From positions 256,214 through 320,213 of the forward strand of contig NZ_LLZG01000001.1 in the NCBI RefSeq assembly GCF_001509475.1: a DNA stretch of 64,000 nt. The letters run 5' to 3'. Every line of letters starts with the position of its first letter. Within the stretch, counting starts at the first letter, position 1. The translations under genes were made by a program, and so were the position numbers. Below are positions 8,828 to 18,067 of this stretch, piece after piece. Below the pieces are notes generated by a model. The model saw nothing but the letters and a program-made list of their open reading frames with translations. It searched no databases and was not told the origin of the DNA. Source of the DNA: Streptomyces regalis. Its GTDB lineage: Bacteria > Actinomycetota > Actinomycetes > Streptomycetales > Streptomycetaceae.

Positions 8828-9619
8828 GTGCGATCAGAGAGCGACTCCGGGATGGACAAGGTCTTCAAGGCGCTGGCCGACGACACGCGCAGACGGCTCC
8901 TGGACCGGCTGCACGAGGACAACGGGCTGACCTTGGGGGAGCTGTGCGCGCGCATCGACATGACGCGCCAGTCGGTGACCCAGCATCTGGCCGTCCTGGA
9001 AGCCGCCAACCTGGTCAGTACGGTGCGGCGGGGGCGGGAGAAGCTGCACTACCTCAATCCGGTCCCGCTCCATGAGATCCAGGAGCGGTGGATCGACAAG
9101 TTCGAGCGCCCGCGGCTGCGCGTGCTCGGCGCCATGAAACGACGAGCCGAGGAAGCCATGACCGACAAGCCCACATTCGTGTACGTCACCTATATCGAGA
9201 GCACGCCCGAGAAGGTCTGGGACGCCCTGACCGACGCGGACCTGACCGCCGCCTACTGGGGTCACAGCAACGTCTCGGACTGGCGGGCCGGATCCCGCTG
9301 GGAACACGTGCGTACGGACGGCTCCGGCATCGCCGACGTCGTCGGCACCGTCGTGGAGAGCGAGCGCCCGAGCCGCCTGGTCACCACCTGGGTGGCGCCG
9401 GACGAGGAGGGACACGAGGACAAGTACTCCCGGGTCACCTTCGACATCCAGCAGCACGCCGAGATCGTCCGCCTCACCGTGACCCACGAGGACCTCCCGG
9501 ACGAGGGCGCGCACGCCGACGTGTCGTCCGGATGGCCGGCCGTGCTGTCCAACCTCAAGTCGCTCCTGGAGACCGGCCACGTACTGCCGCAGGAGCCGTG
9601 GCTGATGCCGGCTCGTTGA
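8828..9619 (+). CDS. ArsR-family regulator fused to an SRPBCC (AHSA1) ligand domain
   Basis: Up to 263 aa. The N-terminal winged helix (KALADDTRRRLLDRL, MTRQSVTQHLAVLE) is ArsR type. From about residue 110 comes an AHSA1/START-like SRPBCC domain (YIESTPEKVWDALTD, YWGHSNVSDW) that could bind a hydrophobic ligand. There are no metal-binding Cys pairs in the HTH, so a metal sensor is unlikely. GTG 8828 falls at the predicted transcription start, suggesting a leaderless mRNA; ATG 8852 is the alternative with only a weak ribosome site. Very probably autoregulated through the adjacent palindrome. No other gene is cotranscribed. Confidence 0.88.
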   Translation: MRSESDSGMDKVFKALADDTRRRLLDRLHEDNGLTLGELCARIDMTRQSVTQHLAVLEAANLVSTVRRGREKLHYLNPVPLHEIQERWIDKFERPRLRVLGAMKRRAEEAMTDKPTFVYVTYIESTPEKVWDALTDADLTAAYWGHSNVSDWRAGSRWEHVRTDGSGIADVVGTVVESERPSRLVTTWVAPDEEGHEDKYSRVTFDIQQHAEIVRLTVTHEDLPDEGAHADVSSGWPAVLSNLKSLLETGHVLPQEPWLMPAR

Positions 9620-9647
9620 ACGAGGTCGCTCCGCGAGGGCGCGAGAA

Positions 9648-9673
9648 GGCCGGTCCGCGGGTGCGGACCGGCC
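9648..9673. terminator. bidirectional hairpin terminator
   Basis: Perfect 11-bp stem (GGCCGGTCCGC) with a GGGT loop, between the convergent ArsR-SRPBCC and SPW genes. Confidence 0.75.
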
Positions 9674-9698
9674 GACGTGGCTGCTTCTCCGGTGAGCC

Positions 9699-10139
9699 CT
9701 ACGACTTGGGGGTGCTCCTCGCCGCCGTACCGGCGCAGATCAGCCCCAGGACCACAGCCAGTGCGCCGATGATGATGTTGTTGACGACGACGCCTGCGTC
9801 CGGGCTGTCGCCGACGACCCACGGGGCGATGATCATCCAGGCGCCCATCGCGCAGAAGGCCCAGCTGAGGCCGTACATACGCTCCGGGGCCCGGGTGAAC
9901 CCGAGGGCCAGCAGGCCGATTGCGATGCCCACGATCAGGTTGTGGGTCACGAGCGGAGGCTGGCTGGTCGTGTAGTGGAGTATCCAGGGGGACACCGCAC
10001 AGTACAGACCGAGCAGGAACACCGGTCCGTCCACGAGTGCCACGTCACGACCGCCGAGCATGCGGTCGTAGCGTTCCCGCATTTCGGATACATCGGGGTG
10101 GGCGGTTATGTCACCTCTGGTGGGCTGCACGTTGGCCAT
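9699..10139 (-). CDS. SPW-repeat integral membrane protein
   Basis: 146 aa with four hydrophobic segments. The two halves each carry an SPW-type motif (AVSPWIL and IIAPWVVG), the signature of the SPW repeat family of actinobacterial membrane proteins of unknown function. The N-terminal 45 residues are hydrophilic. ATG 10139 has AAGGAGA 7 bases upstream. The 249-base region upstream holds no other gene and presumably both divergent promoters. Confidence 0.85.
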   Translation of the reverse strand: MANVQPTRGDITAHPDVSEMRERYDRMLGGRDVALVDGPVFLLGLYCAVSPWILHYTTSQPPLVTHNLIVGIAIGLLALGFTRAPERMYGLSWAFCAMGAWMIIAPWVVGDSPDAGVVVNNIIIGALAVVLGLICAGTAARSTPKS

Positions 10140-10388
10140 GACTCGTCTCCTTTGACTTGCAGGCCTGACCGCGTCTGGTGCGGTATGCGGTAAGCGCCGC
10201 CTAGAGGACATTCTGCGCTTATTTCTTCTTTATGTGTAGAGCTCGTCGGGTTCATGACGATGTAGGCGCAGTCGCCGCTCGCAAAACTCTCCGGTGTCGG
10301 CCTGCGGGGTGTCGATCCGAGGGCGGGCCGTTCGTGTAGGAGGTGAGAGAGCGCCGCAGAGGGACGCTCCGACGCCAAGGAGGCCGAC

Positions 10389-10745
10389 ATGAAGTACTAC
10401 CTGCTCAGCGTGATGCAGCCCGTGGGTGACGAGCTGCCCCCGCCGGAGGTGCTCGCCGAGATCGGCAAGAACCTCGACGTCTTCCACCAGGAGCTGAGGC
10501 AGGCCGGTGCCTGGGTCTTCGCCGGGGGACTGCACGGACCGGAGTCGTCCACCGTGCTCAGGCCCAGCGCCGGCGACGTCCTGATCACCGACGGACCGTA
10601 CGCCGAGGGCAAGGAAATGCTCGGCGGGATCTGCCTGATCAAGGCGCCCGACCTGGACGCCGCCCTCGAATGGGGGCGCAAGGCGGCGCTGGCGACCACG
10701 CTTCCCATCGAGGTGCGGCCGTTCACGGGCGAAGCCGAGGACTGA
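10389..10745 (+). CDS. YCII-related (DGPF domain) protein
   Basis: 118 aa, one YCII/DGPF fold. The signature reads [14 protein letters not shown], with an upstream antiparallel strand YYLLSVMQP. Its TGA overlaps the ATG of the next gene, an ECF sigma factor, by one base (TGATG), so the two are translationally coupled. DGPF proteins encoded next to ECF42 sigma factors are a well-known pairing; their biochemical role is not settled. Confidence 0.9.
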   Translation: MKYYLLSVMQPVGDELPPPEVLAEIGKNLDVFHQELRQAGAWVFAGGLHGPESSTVLRPSAGDVLITDGPYAEGKEMLGGICLIKAPDLDAALEWGRKAALATTLPIEVRPFTGEAED

Positions 10746-12010
10746 TGACGGCCCCGGACATCGAGGACGTCTTCCGTGCCGAGTACGGACGGGCCGTCGC
10801 CGTCCTCGTCCGCTTCCTCGGCGACATCGACCTCGCCGAGGAAGCGGTCCAGGACGCCTTCACCACGGCGGTGCGGCGCTGGCCGGAGACCGGTGTGCCG
10901 CCGAGCCCGGCCGGGTGGATCATCACGACCGCCCGCAACCGGGCGATCGACCGGCTGCGCCGCGAGGCCAAGCGGGACGAACGGCACGCCGAGGCCGCCC
11001 TGCTGCACGCCCCCGACGCACCGCCCGAGGAGGGCCCCGTGCGCGACGAACGGCTCCGGCTCATCTTCACCTGCTGCCACCCCGCCCTCGCCCCCCAGGC
11101 CCAGGTCGCCCTCACCCTGCGCCTCCTCGGCGGACTCACCACCACCCGGATCGCCCACGCCTTTCTGGTGCCCGAGCCGACCATGGCCCAGCGTCTGGTG
11201 CGGGCCAAGGCGAAGATCCGCGACGCGCGCATCCCGTATCGCGTGCCTCGTGACGCCGACCTCCCGGACCGGCTGAACGGCGTCCTCGCCGTCGTCTACC
11301 TGATCTTCAACGAGGGGTACGGCGGCTCGCCCGAGCTGTGCACGGAAGCCGTACGCCTGGGCCGGCTGCTCGCCGAGCTGATGCCGGACGAGCCCGAGGT
11401 CACCGGCCTGCTCGCGCTGATGCTCCTCGTCGAGTCCCGCCGGCCCGCCCGGGAGGACGCCGACGGAGCGCTCGTGCCGCTGCCCGAGCAGGACCGGGAT
11501 CGCTGGGACCGCGACCTCGTCGCGGAAGGACAGGCCCTCGTACGGCGATGCCTGCGCCGGAACCAGCCGGGGCCCTACCAGATCCAGGCCGCCATTCAGG
11601 CCGTGCACAGCGACGCGCCCACCGCCGAGGCCACGGACTGGAGGCAGGTACTCCAGCTGTACGACCAGCTGATGGCCCAGGCCCCCAGCCCCGTCGTCGC
11701 CCTGAACCGGGCGGTGGCCGTGGCCGAGGTCGAGGGTGCGCGAGTGGCCCTCGACCTCGTGGACGCCCTCGACCTGGACGGCTACCACGTCTTCCACGCG
11801 GTCCGCGCCGACCTGCTGCGCCGCCTCGGCCGGGACACGGAGGCGGTTCGGGCGTACGAGGCCGCGCTGGCCCTGACCGCGAGCCCGGCAGAGCGCGCCT
11901 GGCTCGACCGCCGGCGCCGCCCTCACACGCTGAGCGCCTCCCGCACCGCCACCTCGGCCTCCGCGCCGCCCTCGCCGAAGGACGTGACCCGCCCGGCCTC
12001 CAGCACGTAG
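10745..12010 (+). CDS. ECF42-type RNA polymerase sigma factor
   Basis: 421 aa, much longer than a plain ECF. Region 2 ([25 protein letters not shown]) and region 4 ([25 protein letters not shown]) occupy about 1-170. The long C-terminal extension (about 190-390) has the [10 protein letters not shown] and [12 protein letters not shown] segments typical of ECF42, a helical TPR-like domain thought to replace an anti-sigma factor. No anti-sigma gene is adjacent. The last ~30 codons run antisense into urtE, and that Ser/Pro-rich tail ([15 protein letters not shown]) looks like read-through rather than conserved domain. Confidence 0.9.
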   Translation: MTAPDIEDVFRAEYGRAVAVLVRFLGDIDLAEEAVQDAFTTAVRRWPETGVPPSPAGWIITTARNRAIDRLRREAKRDERHAEAALLHAPDAPPEEGPVRDERLRLIFTCCHPALAPQAQVALTLRLLGGLTTTRIAHAFLVPEPTMAQRLVRAKAKIRDARIPYRVPRDADLPDRLNGVLAVVYLIFNEGYGGSPELCTEAVRLGRLLAELMPDEPEVTGLLALMLLVESRRPAREDADGALVPLPEQDRDRWDRDLVAEGQALVRRCLRRNQPGPYQIQAAIQAVHSDAPTAEATDWRQVLQLYDQLMAQAPSPVVALNRAVAVAEVEGARVALDLVDALDLDGYHVFHAVRADLLRRLGRDTEAVRAYEAALALTASPAERAWLDRRRRPHTLSASRTATSASAPPSPKDVTRPASST

Positions 12011-12615
12011 TACCGCTGAGCCGCCCGCATCGCGAACCCGACGTGCTGTTCGACCAGCAGCACCGAGAGCCCGCCCCGCGCGGCCAGCGCGAGGATCGTC
12101 TCCTCGATCTCGGCGACCACCGACGGCTGGATGCCTTCGGTCGGCTCGTCGAGGAGCAGCAGCCGAGGCTCCGTCACCAGGGCGCGGGCGATGGCGAGTT
12201 GCTGCCGCTGGCCGCCGGAGAGCAGGCCCGCGCGACGGTTGGACAGCGCTCGCAACGCCGGGAACAGGTCCAGCGCCTCGGCGACCGACTCCTTGCCGCG
12301 CCTGCGCCCGTCCGCGACGAGCTGGAGGTTCTCGGCCGTGGTCAGGTGCGGGAAGGACTGCTGGCCCTGCGGGACGTACGCCATCCCGCGCGCGACCCGT
12401 TCGTGCGGCTTGCGGCGGGTGATGTCCTCGCCGTCCAGGCGGATCGTGCCGCTGGTCGGCGTGAGCAGTCCCACGGCGGCCCGCAGCAGCGTGCTCTTGC
12501 CCGCGCCGTTGTGCCCGAGCACGGCAGCCACGCCGTCCTTGGGCACCTCGACGGAGACGCCGTGCAGGACGGAGCTGCGGTGGTAGCCGACGCGTACGTC
12601 GTCGATCTGGAGCAT
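11923..12615 (-). CDS. urtE: urea ABC transporter ATP-binding protein UrtE
   Basis: 230 aa LivF-like ATPase. Walker A GHNGAGKS (34-41), Q-loop near [11 protein letters not shown], signature LSGGQRQQ (132-139) and Walker B LLLLDEP (152-158). Last gene of urtA-B-C-D-E. Its start overlaps the urtD stop by one base. With UrtD it powers high-affinity urea uptake through UrtBC. The FPHLT and TEGIQPS segments favour UrtE over LivF of amino-acid systems, and the gene set supports this. Its 3' end overlaps the convergent sigma gene by 88 bases. Confidence 0.9.
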   Translation of the reverse strand: MLQIDDVRVGYHRSSVLHGVSVEVPKDGVAAVLGHNGAGKSTLLRAAVGLLTPTSGTIRLDGEDITRRKPHERVARGMAYVPQGQQSFPHLTTAENLQLVADGRRRGKESVAEALDLFPALRALSNRRAGLLSGGQRQQLAIARALVTEPRLLLLDEPTEGIQPSVVAEIEETILALAARGGLSVLLVEQHVGFAMRAAQRYYVLEAGRVTSFGEGGAEAEVAVREALSV

Positions 12616-13379
12616 CACGCCTCCTGTACGGCCACGTCGGCGGTGGTCTCGGCGGCCGCGTGCCCGAGGTACACCTCCTGCACCTTCGGATCCGCCTGCA
12701 CCTCGGCGACCGTGCCCTCGCTGAGCACCTTGCCCGCGTGCAGCACGCTGACGCTGCGGGCGAAGGACCGCATGAAGTCCATGTCGTGCTCGATGACGAC
12801 CACGGTCCGCTCCGCACTGATTCGCTGCAGCAGCTCGCCGGTCGCCTGACGCTCGTCGTGGCTCATGCCGGCCACCGGCTCGTCGAGCAGCAGCAGCCGT
12901 ACGTCCTGCACGAGCAGCATGCCGATCTCCAGCCACTGCTTCTGACCGTGCGCGAGCGTCCCGGCGGGGGAGTCGGCGAGCTCGGTGAGCCCGACCGTCT
13001 CCAACGCCCTGGCGACCGGCTCGGGGACATCCTTGCGCCGCCGCAGCATGGTCCACAGGCTCCGGCCCGCGCCCGCCGCGATGTCCAGGTTCTGAAGGAC
13101 CGTCAACTCCTCGAAGACGGTGGCGGTCTGGAAGGTCCGCCCGATGCCCGACCGGGCGATCCTGTGCACGCTGCGCCCGAGCAGCTCCTCGCCGCCGAAC
13201 CGCACCGAGCCCTCCGCCCGCACCAGGCCGGTCACAGCGTCGACGAGGGTCGTCTTGCCCGCGCCGTTGGGACCGATGAGGAACCGCAGATCGCCCGGGC
13301 GGACATCGAGGTCCACTCCGTCGACCGCGGTGAACCCGTCGAAGGACACGCGCAGTCGGCGTATCTCCAGCCCGCTCAT
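12615..13379 (-). CDS. urtD: urea ABC transporter ATP-binding protein UrtD
   Basis: 254 aa LivG-like ATPase. Walker A GPNGAGKT (36-43), the UrtD-type signature LAHGQKQWLEIGMLL in place of LSGGQ, Walker B LLLLDEPVAGM, then the H-loop IEHD. The GQKQWLEIG signature is specific to UrtD. Overlaps both neighbours by a few bases (ATGA with urtC, TGATG with urtE), so the operon is tightly coupled. Confidence 0.92.
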   Translation of the reverse strand: MSGLEIRRLRVSFDGFTAVDGVDLDVRPGDLRFLIGPNGAGKTTLVDAVTGLVRAEGSVRFGGEELLGRSVHRIARSGIGRTFQTATVFEELTVLQNLDIAAGAGRSLWTMLRRRKDVPEPVARALETVGLTELADSPAGTLAHGQKQWLEIGMLLVQDVRLLLLDEPVAGMSHDERQATGELLQRISAERTVVVIEHDMDFMRSFARSVSVLHAGKVLSEGTVAEVQADPKVQEVYLGHAAAETTADVAVQEA

Positions 13380-14467
13380 GCTGCCTCTCCTACGGGGATG
13401 ACGGCCGCCTTCTTCTCCTCGGCTGTGGCCCTGCGGCGCCGCACGATGCCCGCAAGCGAGGCGAGCCCGCCGGGCAGGAACGCGAGCGCCACGATGAACA
13501 GCAGCCCCTGGAAGTACGTCCACGCCGCCGGGAACTCCTCCGACAGCGCCGTCTTCGCCCAGGCCACCGCGACCGCGCCGAGCACCGCCCCGACCAGGCT
13601 CGCCCGGCCTCCCACCGCCGCGCCGATGACGAACTCGATCGACGGCACGATGCCGATCAGCGCCGGCGAGATGATGCCGACCGCCGGCACGAACAGCGCG
13701 CCCGCGAGGCCCGCCATGCCGGCCGCCACCACGTACGCGACGAGCTTGACGTTCGCCGGGTCGTAGCCGAGGAAGCGCACCCGCTCCTCCGAGTCCCGTA
13801 CGGCGACCAGGAGTTCGCCGTAGCGGCTGTGGATCAGCTGGCGGGCGAGGGCGATGAGCAGCAGCAGGGCGGCGGCGATGACGAAGTACACCATCCGCTG
13901 GTTGACCGGGTCGTCGAGGGCGTAGCCGAAGAAGCCCTGGATGTCGGTGAGCCCGTTGGTGCCGCCGGTCGTGGCCTGCTGGCCGATCAGCCAGATGGCG
14001 AAGGCCGCGGCGAGCGCCTGGCTGAGGATCGCGAAGTACGCGCCCTTGACCCGGCGCCGGAAGATGAAGGAGCCGAGCACGGCGGCCACGGCCATCGGGA
14101 GGAGCACGGTCGCCGCGAGAGCGAACAGCGGATTGGCGAACGGCTGCCACCACCAGGGGAGTTCGGTGGCGGTGCCGTACAGCTGCATGAAGTCGGGCAG
14201 GTTGCCGGGGCCCGCGTCGGCGATCTTCAGGTGCATCGCCATGGCGTAGCCGCCGAGCCCGAAGAACACGCCCTGACCGAGCGTCAGCAGCCCGCCGCGG
14301 CCCCAGGCCAGACAGACACCGACCGCGACCATCGCGATGCACAGGTACTTGGCGAGCAGCCCGAGGCGGAAGTCGGACAGGACCAGCGGGGCGAGAGCGA
14401 ACAGCACGACGGCCGACCCCGCGAAACCGGCCGCGGCCCGGGCCGAGGGGCCCTTGAGCAGGTTCAT
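13376..14467 (-). CDS. urtC: urea ABC transporter permease UrtC
   Basis: 363 aa membrane protein with about ten hydrophobic segments. It carries the LivM/UrtC hallmarks GGLLTLGQGVFFGLGGYAMA, the LPxF plus long loop with PWWWQPF, and TTGGTNGLTDIQGFFG. Pairs with UrtB to form the channel. It overlaps urtB by 4 bases (ATGA). Confidence 0.92.
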   Translation of the reverse strand: MNLLKGPSARAAAGFAGSAVVLFALAPLVLSDFRLGLLAKYLCIAMVAVGVCLAWGRGGLLTLGQGVFFGLGGYAMAMHLKIADAGPGNLPDFMQLYGTATELPWWWQPFANPLFALAATVLLPMAVAAVLGSFIFRRRVKGAYFAILSQALAAAFAIWLIGQQATTGGTNGLTDIQGFFGYALDDPVNQRMVYFVIAAALLLLIALARQLIHSRYGELLVAVRDSEERVRFLGYDPANVKLVAYVVAAGMAGLAGALFVPAVGIISPALIGIVPSIEFVIGAAVGGRASLVGAVLGAVAVAWAKTALSEEFPAAWTYFQGLLFIVALAFLPGGLASLAGIVRRRRATAEEKKAAVIPVGEAA

Positions 14468-15360
14468 ACGAGACTCCTCGTGCGCAGCGTGTACAGCCCC
14501 TGGGGCCGCCACTGGAGAAACGCGACGATGCCGACCAGCACCAGCACCTTGGCGACGCTGACGGTGGTGGAGTACTCCAGCACCGACTGGAGCACGCCCA
14601 GCACGAAGGCGACGATGACCGTGCCCTTGAGCTGTCCGATGCCGCCGACCACGATCACCAGGAAGGCGTCGATGATGACGTTGGTGCCCATCGTCGGCCC
14701 GATCGGACCGACCAGCGTCAGTGCCACCCCGGCCACACCCGCGAGCCCGGAGCCGATGAAGAAGGCCGTACGGTCCACGGTCGACGTCGAGATGCCGGAC
14801 ACCTCCGCGAGGTCACGGTTCTGCACGACGGCCCGGATCCGGCGGCCCAGCGGCGTCAGCCGCAGCGTCAGCGACAGCGCGACGACCGCCGCGACCGCCA
14901 ACCCGAGAATGAACAGGCGGCTGTTGGCGACGGTCAGCGGATCGTCGCCGCCGATGAGGGTGATGTTCCCGGTGAGGACGTCGGGCGCGCGGGTCTGCAC
15001 GTTCGGCGCGCCGAAAATGTCCCGGGCGAGCTGCTGGAGCATCAGGGAGACACCCCAGGTGACGAGAAGCGTGTCAAGTGGCCGCAGATACAGGCGTCGT
15101 ATCAGCAGCCATTCGAGAAGTGCGCCGAGGGCGCCCGAGACGAGAAATGCGACGGGAAGAGCGACCAGAAGTGAAATTCCGGCGCTGGCAATGGACTTCT
15201 GCAGGACATACGTCGTGTAGGCGCCGGCCATGATGAACTCGCCGTGGGCCATGTTGATGACGTTCATCTGGCCGAAGGTGAGCGAAAGGCCGAGCGCGAT
15301 GAGCAGCAGAACGGCACCGATGCTGATGCCGGTGAAGGTCTGACCGAGGACCACGGTCAT
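14464..15360 (-). CDS. urtB: urea ABC transporter permease UrtB
   Basis: 298 aa LivH-like permease with about eight membrane segments. The N-terminal FGQMNVINMAHGEFIMAGAY motif and the later LRLTPLGRRIRAVVQNRDLAEVSGI loop (EAA-like contact with the ATPase) are those of UrtB. ATG 15360 follows the urtA stop by 69 bases that hold a strong hairpin. Confidence 0.92.
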   Translation of the reverse strand: MTVVLGQTFTGISIGAVLLLIALGLSLTFGQMNVINMAHGEFIMAGAYTTYVLQKSIASAGISLLVALPVAFLVSGALGALLEWLLIRRLYLRPLDTLLVTWGVSLMLQQLARDIFGAPNVQTRAPDVLTGNITLIGGDDPLTVANSRLFILGLAVAAVVALSLTLRLTPLGRRIRAVVQNRDLAEVSGISTSTVDRTAFFIGSGLAGVAGVALTLVGPIGPTMGTNVIIDAFLVIVVGGIGQLKGTVIVAFVLGVLQSVLEYSTTVSVAKVLVLVGIVAFLQWRPQGLYTLRTRSLV

Positions 15361-15385
15361 ACGGCGGCTCCGGGGAGGCGGGGGA

Positions 15386-15418
15386 GCGGGGGACCCGGCG
15401 GGCGTGCCGGGCCCCCGC
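15386..15418 (-). promoter_or_regulatory. intra-operon hairpin between urtA and urtB
   Basis: Arms GCGGGGG-A-CCCGGC and GCCGGG-CCCCCGC pair over 13 bp with one bulged A and a 6-base loop. It lies just downstream of the binding-protein gene. Such hairpins often protect the 3' end of binding-protein mRNA or attenuate transcription, making more UrtA than permease. Confidence 0.6.
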
Positions 15419-15429
15419 GAGGCGAGCGG

Positions 15430-16686
15430 TCAGGACAGGCCGGAGGCCCAGGAGTAGCCCTTGAGGTAGGGGTCCGGCTTGATGGGCTTGCCGGAGTCCC
15501 ACACCTGCTCGATCAGACCGTCGGAGCCGACCTTGCCGATCCGGGCGGTCTTGTAAATGTGCTGCGAGGCGCCGTCGATGGTGACCTTGCCCTCGGGCGC
15601 GTCGAAGGTGATGCCGTCGGATGCGGCCTTCACCTTCTCCGGGTCGAAGGACTTCGCCTTCTCGACCATCGCCTTCCACAGGTAGACCGAGACGTACGCG
15701 GCCTCCATCGGATCACTGGTCGGCTTGTCCTGGCCGTACTTGGCCTTGTACGCCTTCACGAACTTCTCGTTCGCGGCGCCCTGCGTGGTCTGGTAGTAGT
15801 TCCAGGCCGTCAGCTGCCCGTCCAGGTACTGCGTACCGATCGACTTGACCTCCTCCTCGGCGATCGACACCGAGACGACCGGCATGCTCTTCGCGGTCAG
15901 GCCCGCCGACTTGTACTCCTTGAAGAAGGCCACGTTCGAGTCGCCGTTGAGGGTGTTGAAGACCGCGTCCGCCTTGGACGACTTCACCTTGTTGGCGATC
16001 GTGCTGAACTCCGTGGATCCCAGCGGCGCGTAGTCCTCACCGAGGATCGTCATGCCGTTGGCCTTGGCGTACGCCCTGATCTCCTTGTTGGCGGTACGCG
16101 GGAAGACGTAGTCGCTGCCGACCAGGTAGAGCTTCTTCAGGCCCTGGCTCTTGAGGTAGTCGAGGGCCGGGACGATCTGCTGGTTGGTGGTCGCGCCCGT
16201 GTAGAAGATGTACGGCGACTGCTCCAGGCCCTCGTACTGCACGGGGTAGAAGAGCAGCGACTTGTTCTTCTCGAACACCGGCTTGACGGCCTTGCGGCTG
16301 GCGGAGGTCCAGCAGCCGAAGGTCGCGGCGACCTGGTCCTCCTTGATCAGCTTCTGCGCCTTCTCGGCGAAGGTGGGCCAGTCGGAGGCGCCGTCCTCGC
16401 TGATCGGCTTGATCTTCTTGCCGAGCACACCGCCGGAGGCGTTGATCTCGTCGATGGCGAGCGTCAGCGAGTTGCGTACGGTGACCTCGCTGATCGCCAT
16501 CGTGCCGGACAGCGAGTTGAGCAGACCGACCTTGACCGTGTCGCCGCTGACGTCGATCTTCGCGGCCTTGTCGGACGAACCCGCCGCGTCGGTCTTCGCG
16601 CCGCACGCCGAGAGCGCGACGACGGCGGCGAGCGCCGCGGTACCGGCCAGGAACCGGCGCCGGTGTATGTGGGGAAGGCTGGACAA
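15430..16686 (-). CDS. urtA: urea ABC transporter substrate-binding lipoprotein UrtA
   Basis: 418 aa. N-terminal RRRF twin-arginine-like motif (residues 9-12), hydrophobic core and lipobox LSAC (Cys28), so a lipoprotein probably exported by Tat. The mature part is a periplasmic-binding-protein type I fold with UrtA-specific segments: [24 protein letters not shown] and [15 protein letters not shown]. The start is TTG at 16686 with AGGAGG 6 bases upstream. First gene of urtABCDE; the 268-base upstream region carries candidate nitrogen-control sites. It delivers urea (possibly short amides) to UrtBC. Confidence 0.93.
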   Translation of the reverse strand: MSSLPHIHRRRFLAGTAALAAVVALSACGAKTDAAGSSDKAAKIDVSGDTVKVGLLNSLSGTMAISEVTVRNSLTLAIDEINASGGVLGKKIKPISEDGASDWPTFAEKAQKLIKEDQVAATFGCWTSASRKAVKPVFEKNKSLLFYPVQYEGLEQSPYIFYTGATTNQQIVPALDYLKSQGLKKLYLVGSDYVFPRTANKEIRAYAKANGMTILGEDYAPLGSTEFSTIANKVKSSKADAVFNTLNGDSNVAFFKEYKSAGLTAKSMPVVSVSIAEEEVKSIGTQYLDGQLTAWNYYQTTQGAANEKFVKAYKAKYGQDKPTSDPMEAAYVSVYLWKAMVEKAKSFDPEKVKAASDGITFDAPEGKVTIDGASQHIYKTARIGKVGSDGLIEQVWDSGKPIKPDPYLKGYSWASGLS

Positions 16687-16741
16687 TTGGACCTCCTTGT
16701 CCCCATGACGAGGACACCTGAAAAGGAAGGAATCAGCAGCC

Positions 16742-16758
16742 CTTCAGGGTCCCTGAAG
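16742..16758. repeat. 8-bp inverted repeat in the urtA leader
   Basis: CTTCAGGG-T-CCCTGAAG, about 55 bases upstream of urtA. Either an RNA hairpin in the leader or an operator. Confidence 0.5.
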
Positions 16759-16784
16759 TGCGGTCCACAGCCTCAAGTCACCCT

Positions 16785-16800
16785 GTTTCCAAGGTGTTTC
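16785..16800 (-). promoter_or_regulatory. candidate GlnR box upstream of urtA
   Basis: On the urtA strand two GAAAC half-sites lie 6 bases apart (GAAAC-N6-GAAAC), giving the AC-N9-AC core of actinobacterial GlnR sites, with a further GTAAC just upstream. It sits about 100 bases before urtA, a fitting place for nitrogen-limitation activation. Matched by eye only. Confidence 0.45.
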
Positions 16801-16854
16801 GAGTTACTTTCCCAGCTGTATCTTCCGGCTCGCCGCAGGCAACGAAACGGGAAA

Positions 16855-16905
16855 CAAAAAAGCCCCGGGTCGAATTCCGCACCGGAATTCACAGTTCGCC
16901 CGAGG
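16855..16905 (-). terminator. terminator of the cytoplasmic binding-protein gene
   Basis: Read on the minus strand, GCCTCGGG... pairs with ...CCCGGGGC around a perfect inner stem GAATTCCG-CAC-CGGAATTC (16872-16890) and is followed by TTTTTTG. This separates the upstream binding-protein gene from the urt promoter. Confidence 0.7.
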
Positions 16906-16911
16906 CATTCT

Positions 16912-16935
16912 AGATACTTCCTGTGGGAAGTATCT
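16912..16935. repeat. 10-bp inverted repeat AGATACTTCC-TGTG-GGAAGTATCT
   Basis: Perfect hairpin 20 bases after the stop of the 370-aa binding protein. Together with the adjacent larger stem it may form a double terminator. Confidence 0.65.
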
Positions 16936-16954
16936 GCGTGTGGTGAGGTGCATG

Positions 16955-18067
16955 TCAAGGGTGAGCGCCGTCGAGGTCGAGCTGAGTGAGCACGTCGAAG
17001 TCCACGCCGTCCGCCTGCGCGAGGTAGATCCGCTGCTGGACGTGGCTGTCCCTGAGCCGCAGCAATCCGCGCGGCCCTTCGTACGACACCGACTCGGCGC
17101 TCGCGCCGATCGCCGCCACGTCCAGCGTCCTGGCCCGGGCGATGAGTGCGGCGAGCAACAGCACGCCCTCGTAACACGATTCGCCGAGACTCCCGGGTGC
17201 CGGCGCCTCGATGCCGTACCGCCCGGCGTACCGGCCGTGGAAGTCGAGGGTGTCCTGGTTGGCGAGCGAGGCGAAGAACCCGGCGGTGCTGTAGAGGCCG
17301 GCGGTCGCCGTGGGGCCGCTGGCCATCAGCATGTTCTCGTCCATGAGCGTGCTCAGGCGCAGGCACCGCTGGTCCAGGCCGACGGCGGCGAACGCCCGGT
17401 TGAAGCGGACGGCGTCGTTGCCCACCAGGAGCATCAGGACGGCGTCGGCCTCCGACTGCTCGATGCGCCGCAGCACCCCGTCGAAGTCATGGGTGCCCAG
17501 CGGCAGATACGCCTGTCCGCAGATGCCGCCCCCCGACTCGTGCGCATAGGTGCGCGCGGCCCGTGCGGTCCGGCGCGGCCACACATAGTCGTTGCCGACG
17601 ACGAACCACCGCCGCACCTTGCGCTCGCCCGCCAACAGGCGCATCGCGGGCCGCAGTTGGTCGTCCGGTGTCTCACTGGTCAGGAAGACGCCCGTGGTGT
17701 GCTCCCCGCCCTCGTACAGGGCCGTGTACACATACGGCACCCGGTGCGCGATGCGCGGCGCCAGTGCCTGGCGCACCGAGGAGATGTGCCAGCCGGTGAC
17801 GCCCTGCACGACGCCCAGCTCCACCAGTGCCTCGACCCGGTCGGCGATCTCACGGGGCTCGGCGCCGCCGTCCACCGGCAGCAGCCGCAGCTCCTTGCCG
17901 AGCACGCCGCCCGCGTGATTGACCTCGTGGGCGGCGAGCTGTGCGCACAGCTCGCAGGTCGGGCCGAAGATGCCCGCGGCGCCCTGCATGGGGAACACGA
18001 GAGCGACGCTGAGCACGGAGTCGTCGACGGTGAACCAGTCGAGCGGATGGGGGTCGAGCTGGAACAT
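16955..18067 (-). CDS. cytoplasmic UrtA/AmiC-like type I ligand-binding protein
   Basis: 370 aa periplasmic-binding-protein fold (GVLGKELRLLPVDGG, TGWHISSVRQALAP, GNDYVWPRRTARAA) related to UrtA and to the amide sensor AmiC, but with no signal peptide or lipobox: the start MFQLDP at 18067 leads straight into the domain. It is therefore likely an intracellular ligand sensor, as AmiC is for the antiterminator AmiR, rather than a transport component. No AmiR/ANTAR gene is adjacent; a MarR regulator is divergent. It lies immediately upstream of urtABCDE in the same direction but is separated by terminators. Confidence 0.8.
   Translation of the reverse strand: MFQLDPHPLDWFTVDDSVLSVALVFPMQGAAGIFGPTCELCAQLAAHEVNHAGGVLGKELRLLPVDGGAEPREIADRVEALVELGVVQGVTGWHISSVRQALAPRIAHRVPYVYTALYEGGEHTTGVFLTSETPDDQLRPAMRLLAGERKVRRWFVVGNDYVWPRRTARAARTYAHESGGGICGQAYLPLGTHDFDGVLRRIEQSEADAVLMLLVGNDAVRFNRAFAAVGLDQRCLRLSTLMDENMLMASGPTATAGLYSTAGFFASLANQDTLDFHGRYAGRYGIEAPAPGSLGESCYEGVLLLAALIARARTLDVAAIGASAESVSYEGPRGLLRLRDSHVQQRIYLAQADGVDFDVLTQLDLDGAHP

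Noticed and set aside
10397..12817. 806-codon minus-strand frame across the YCII and sigma genes
   Set aside because: A shadow frame. Both plus-strand genes have complete family motifs; the minus frame has none.
11923..16686. Branched-chain amino acid transporter (LivKHMGF) reading
   Set aside because: UrtA-specific segments ([17 protein letters not shown]) and the UrtD GQKQWLEIG signature favour urea; gene order urtABCDE matches.
15244..16989. 581-codon plus-strand frame over urtA
   Set aside because: Antisense of UrtA, which has a full signal peptide and binding-protein fold.
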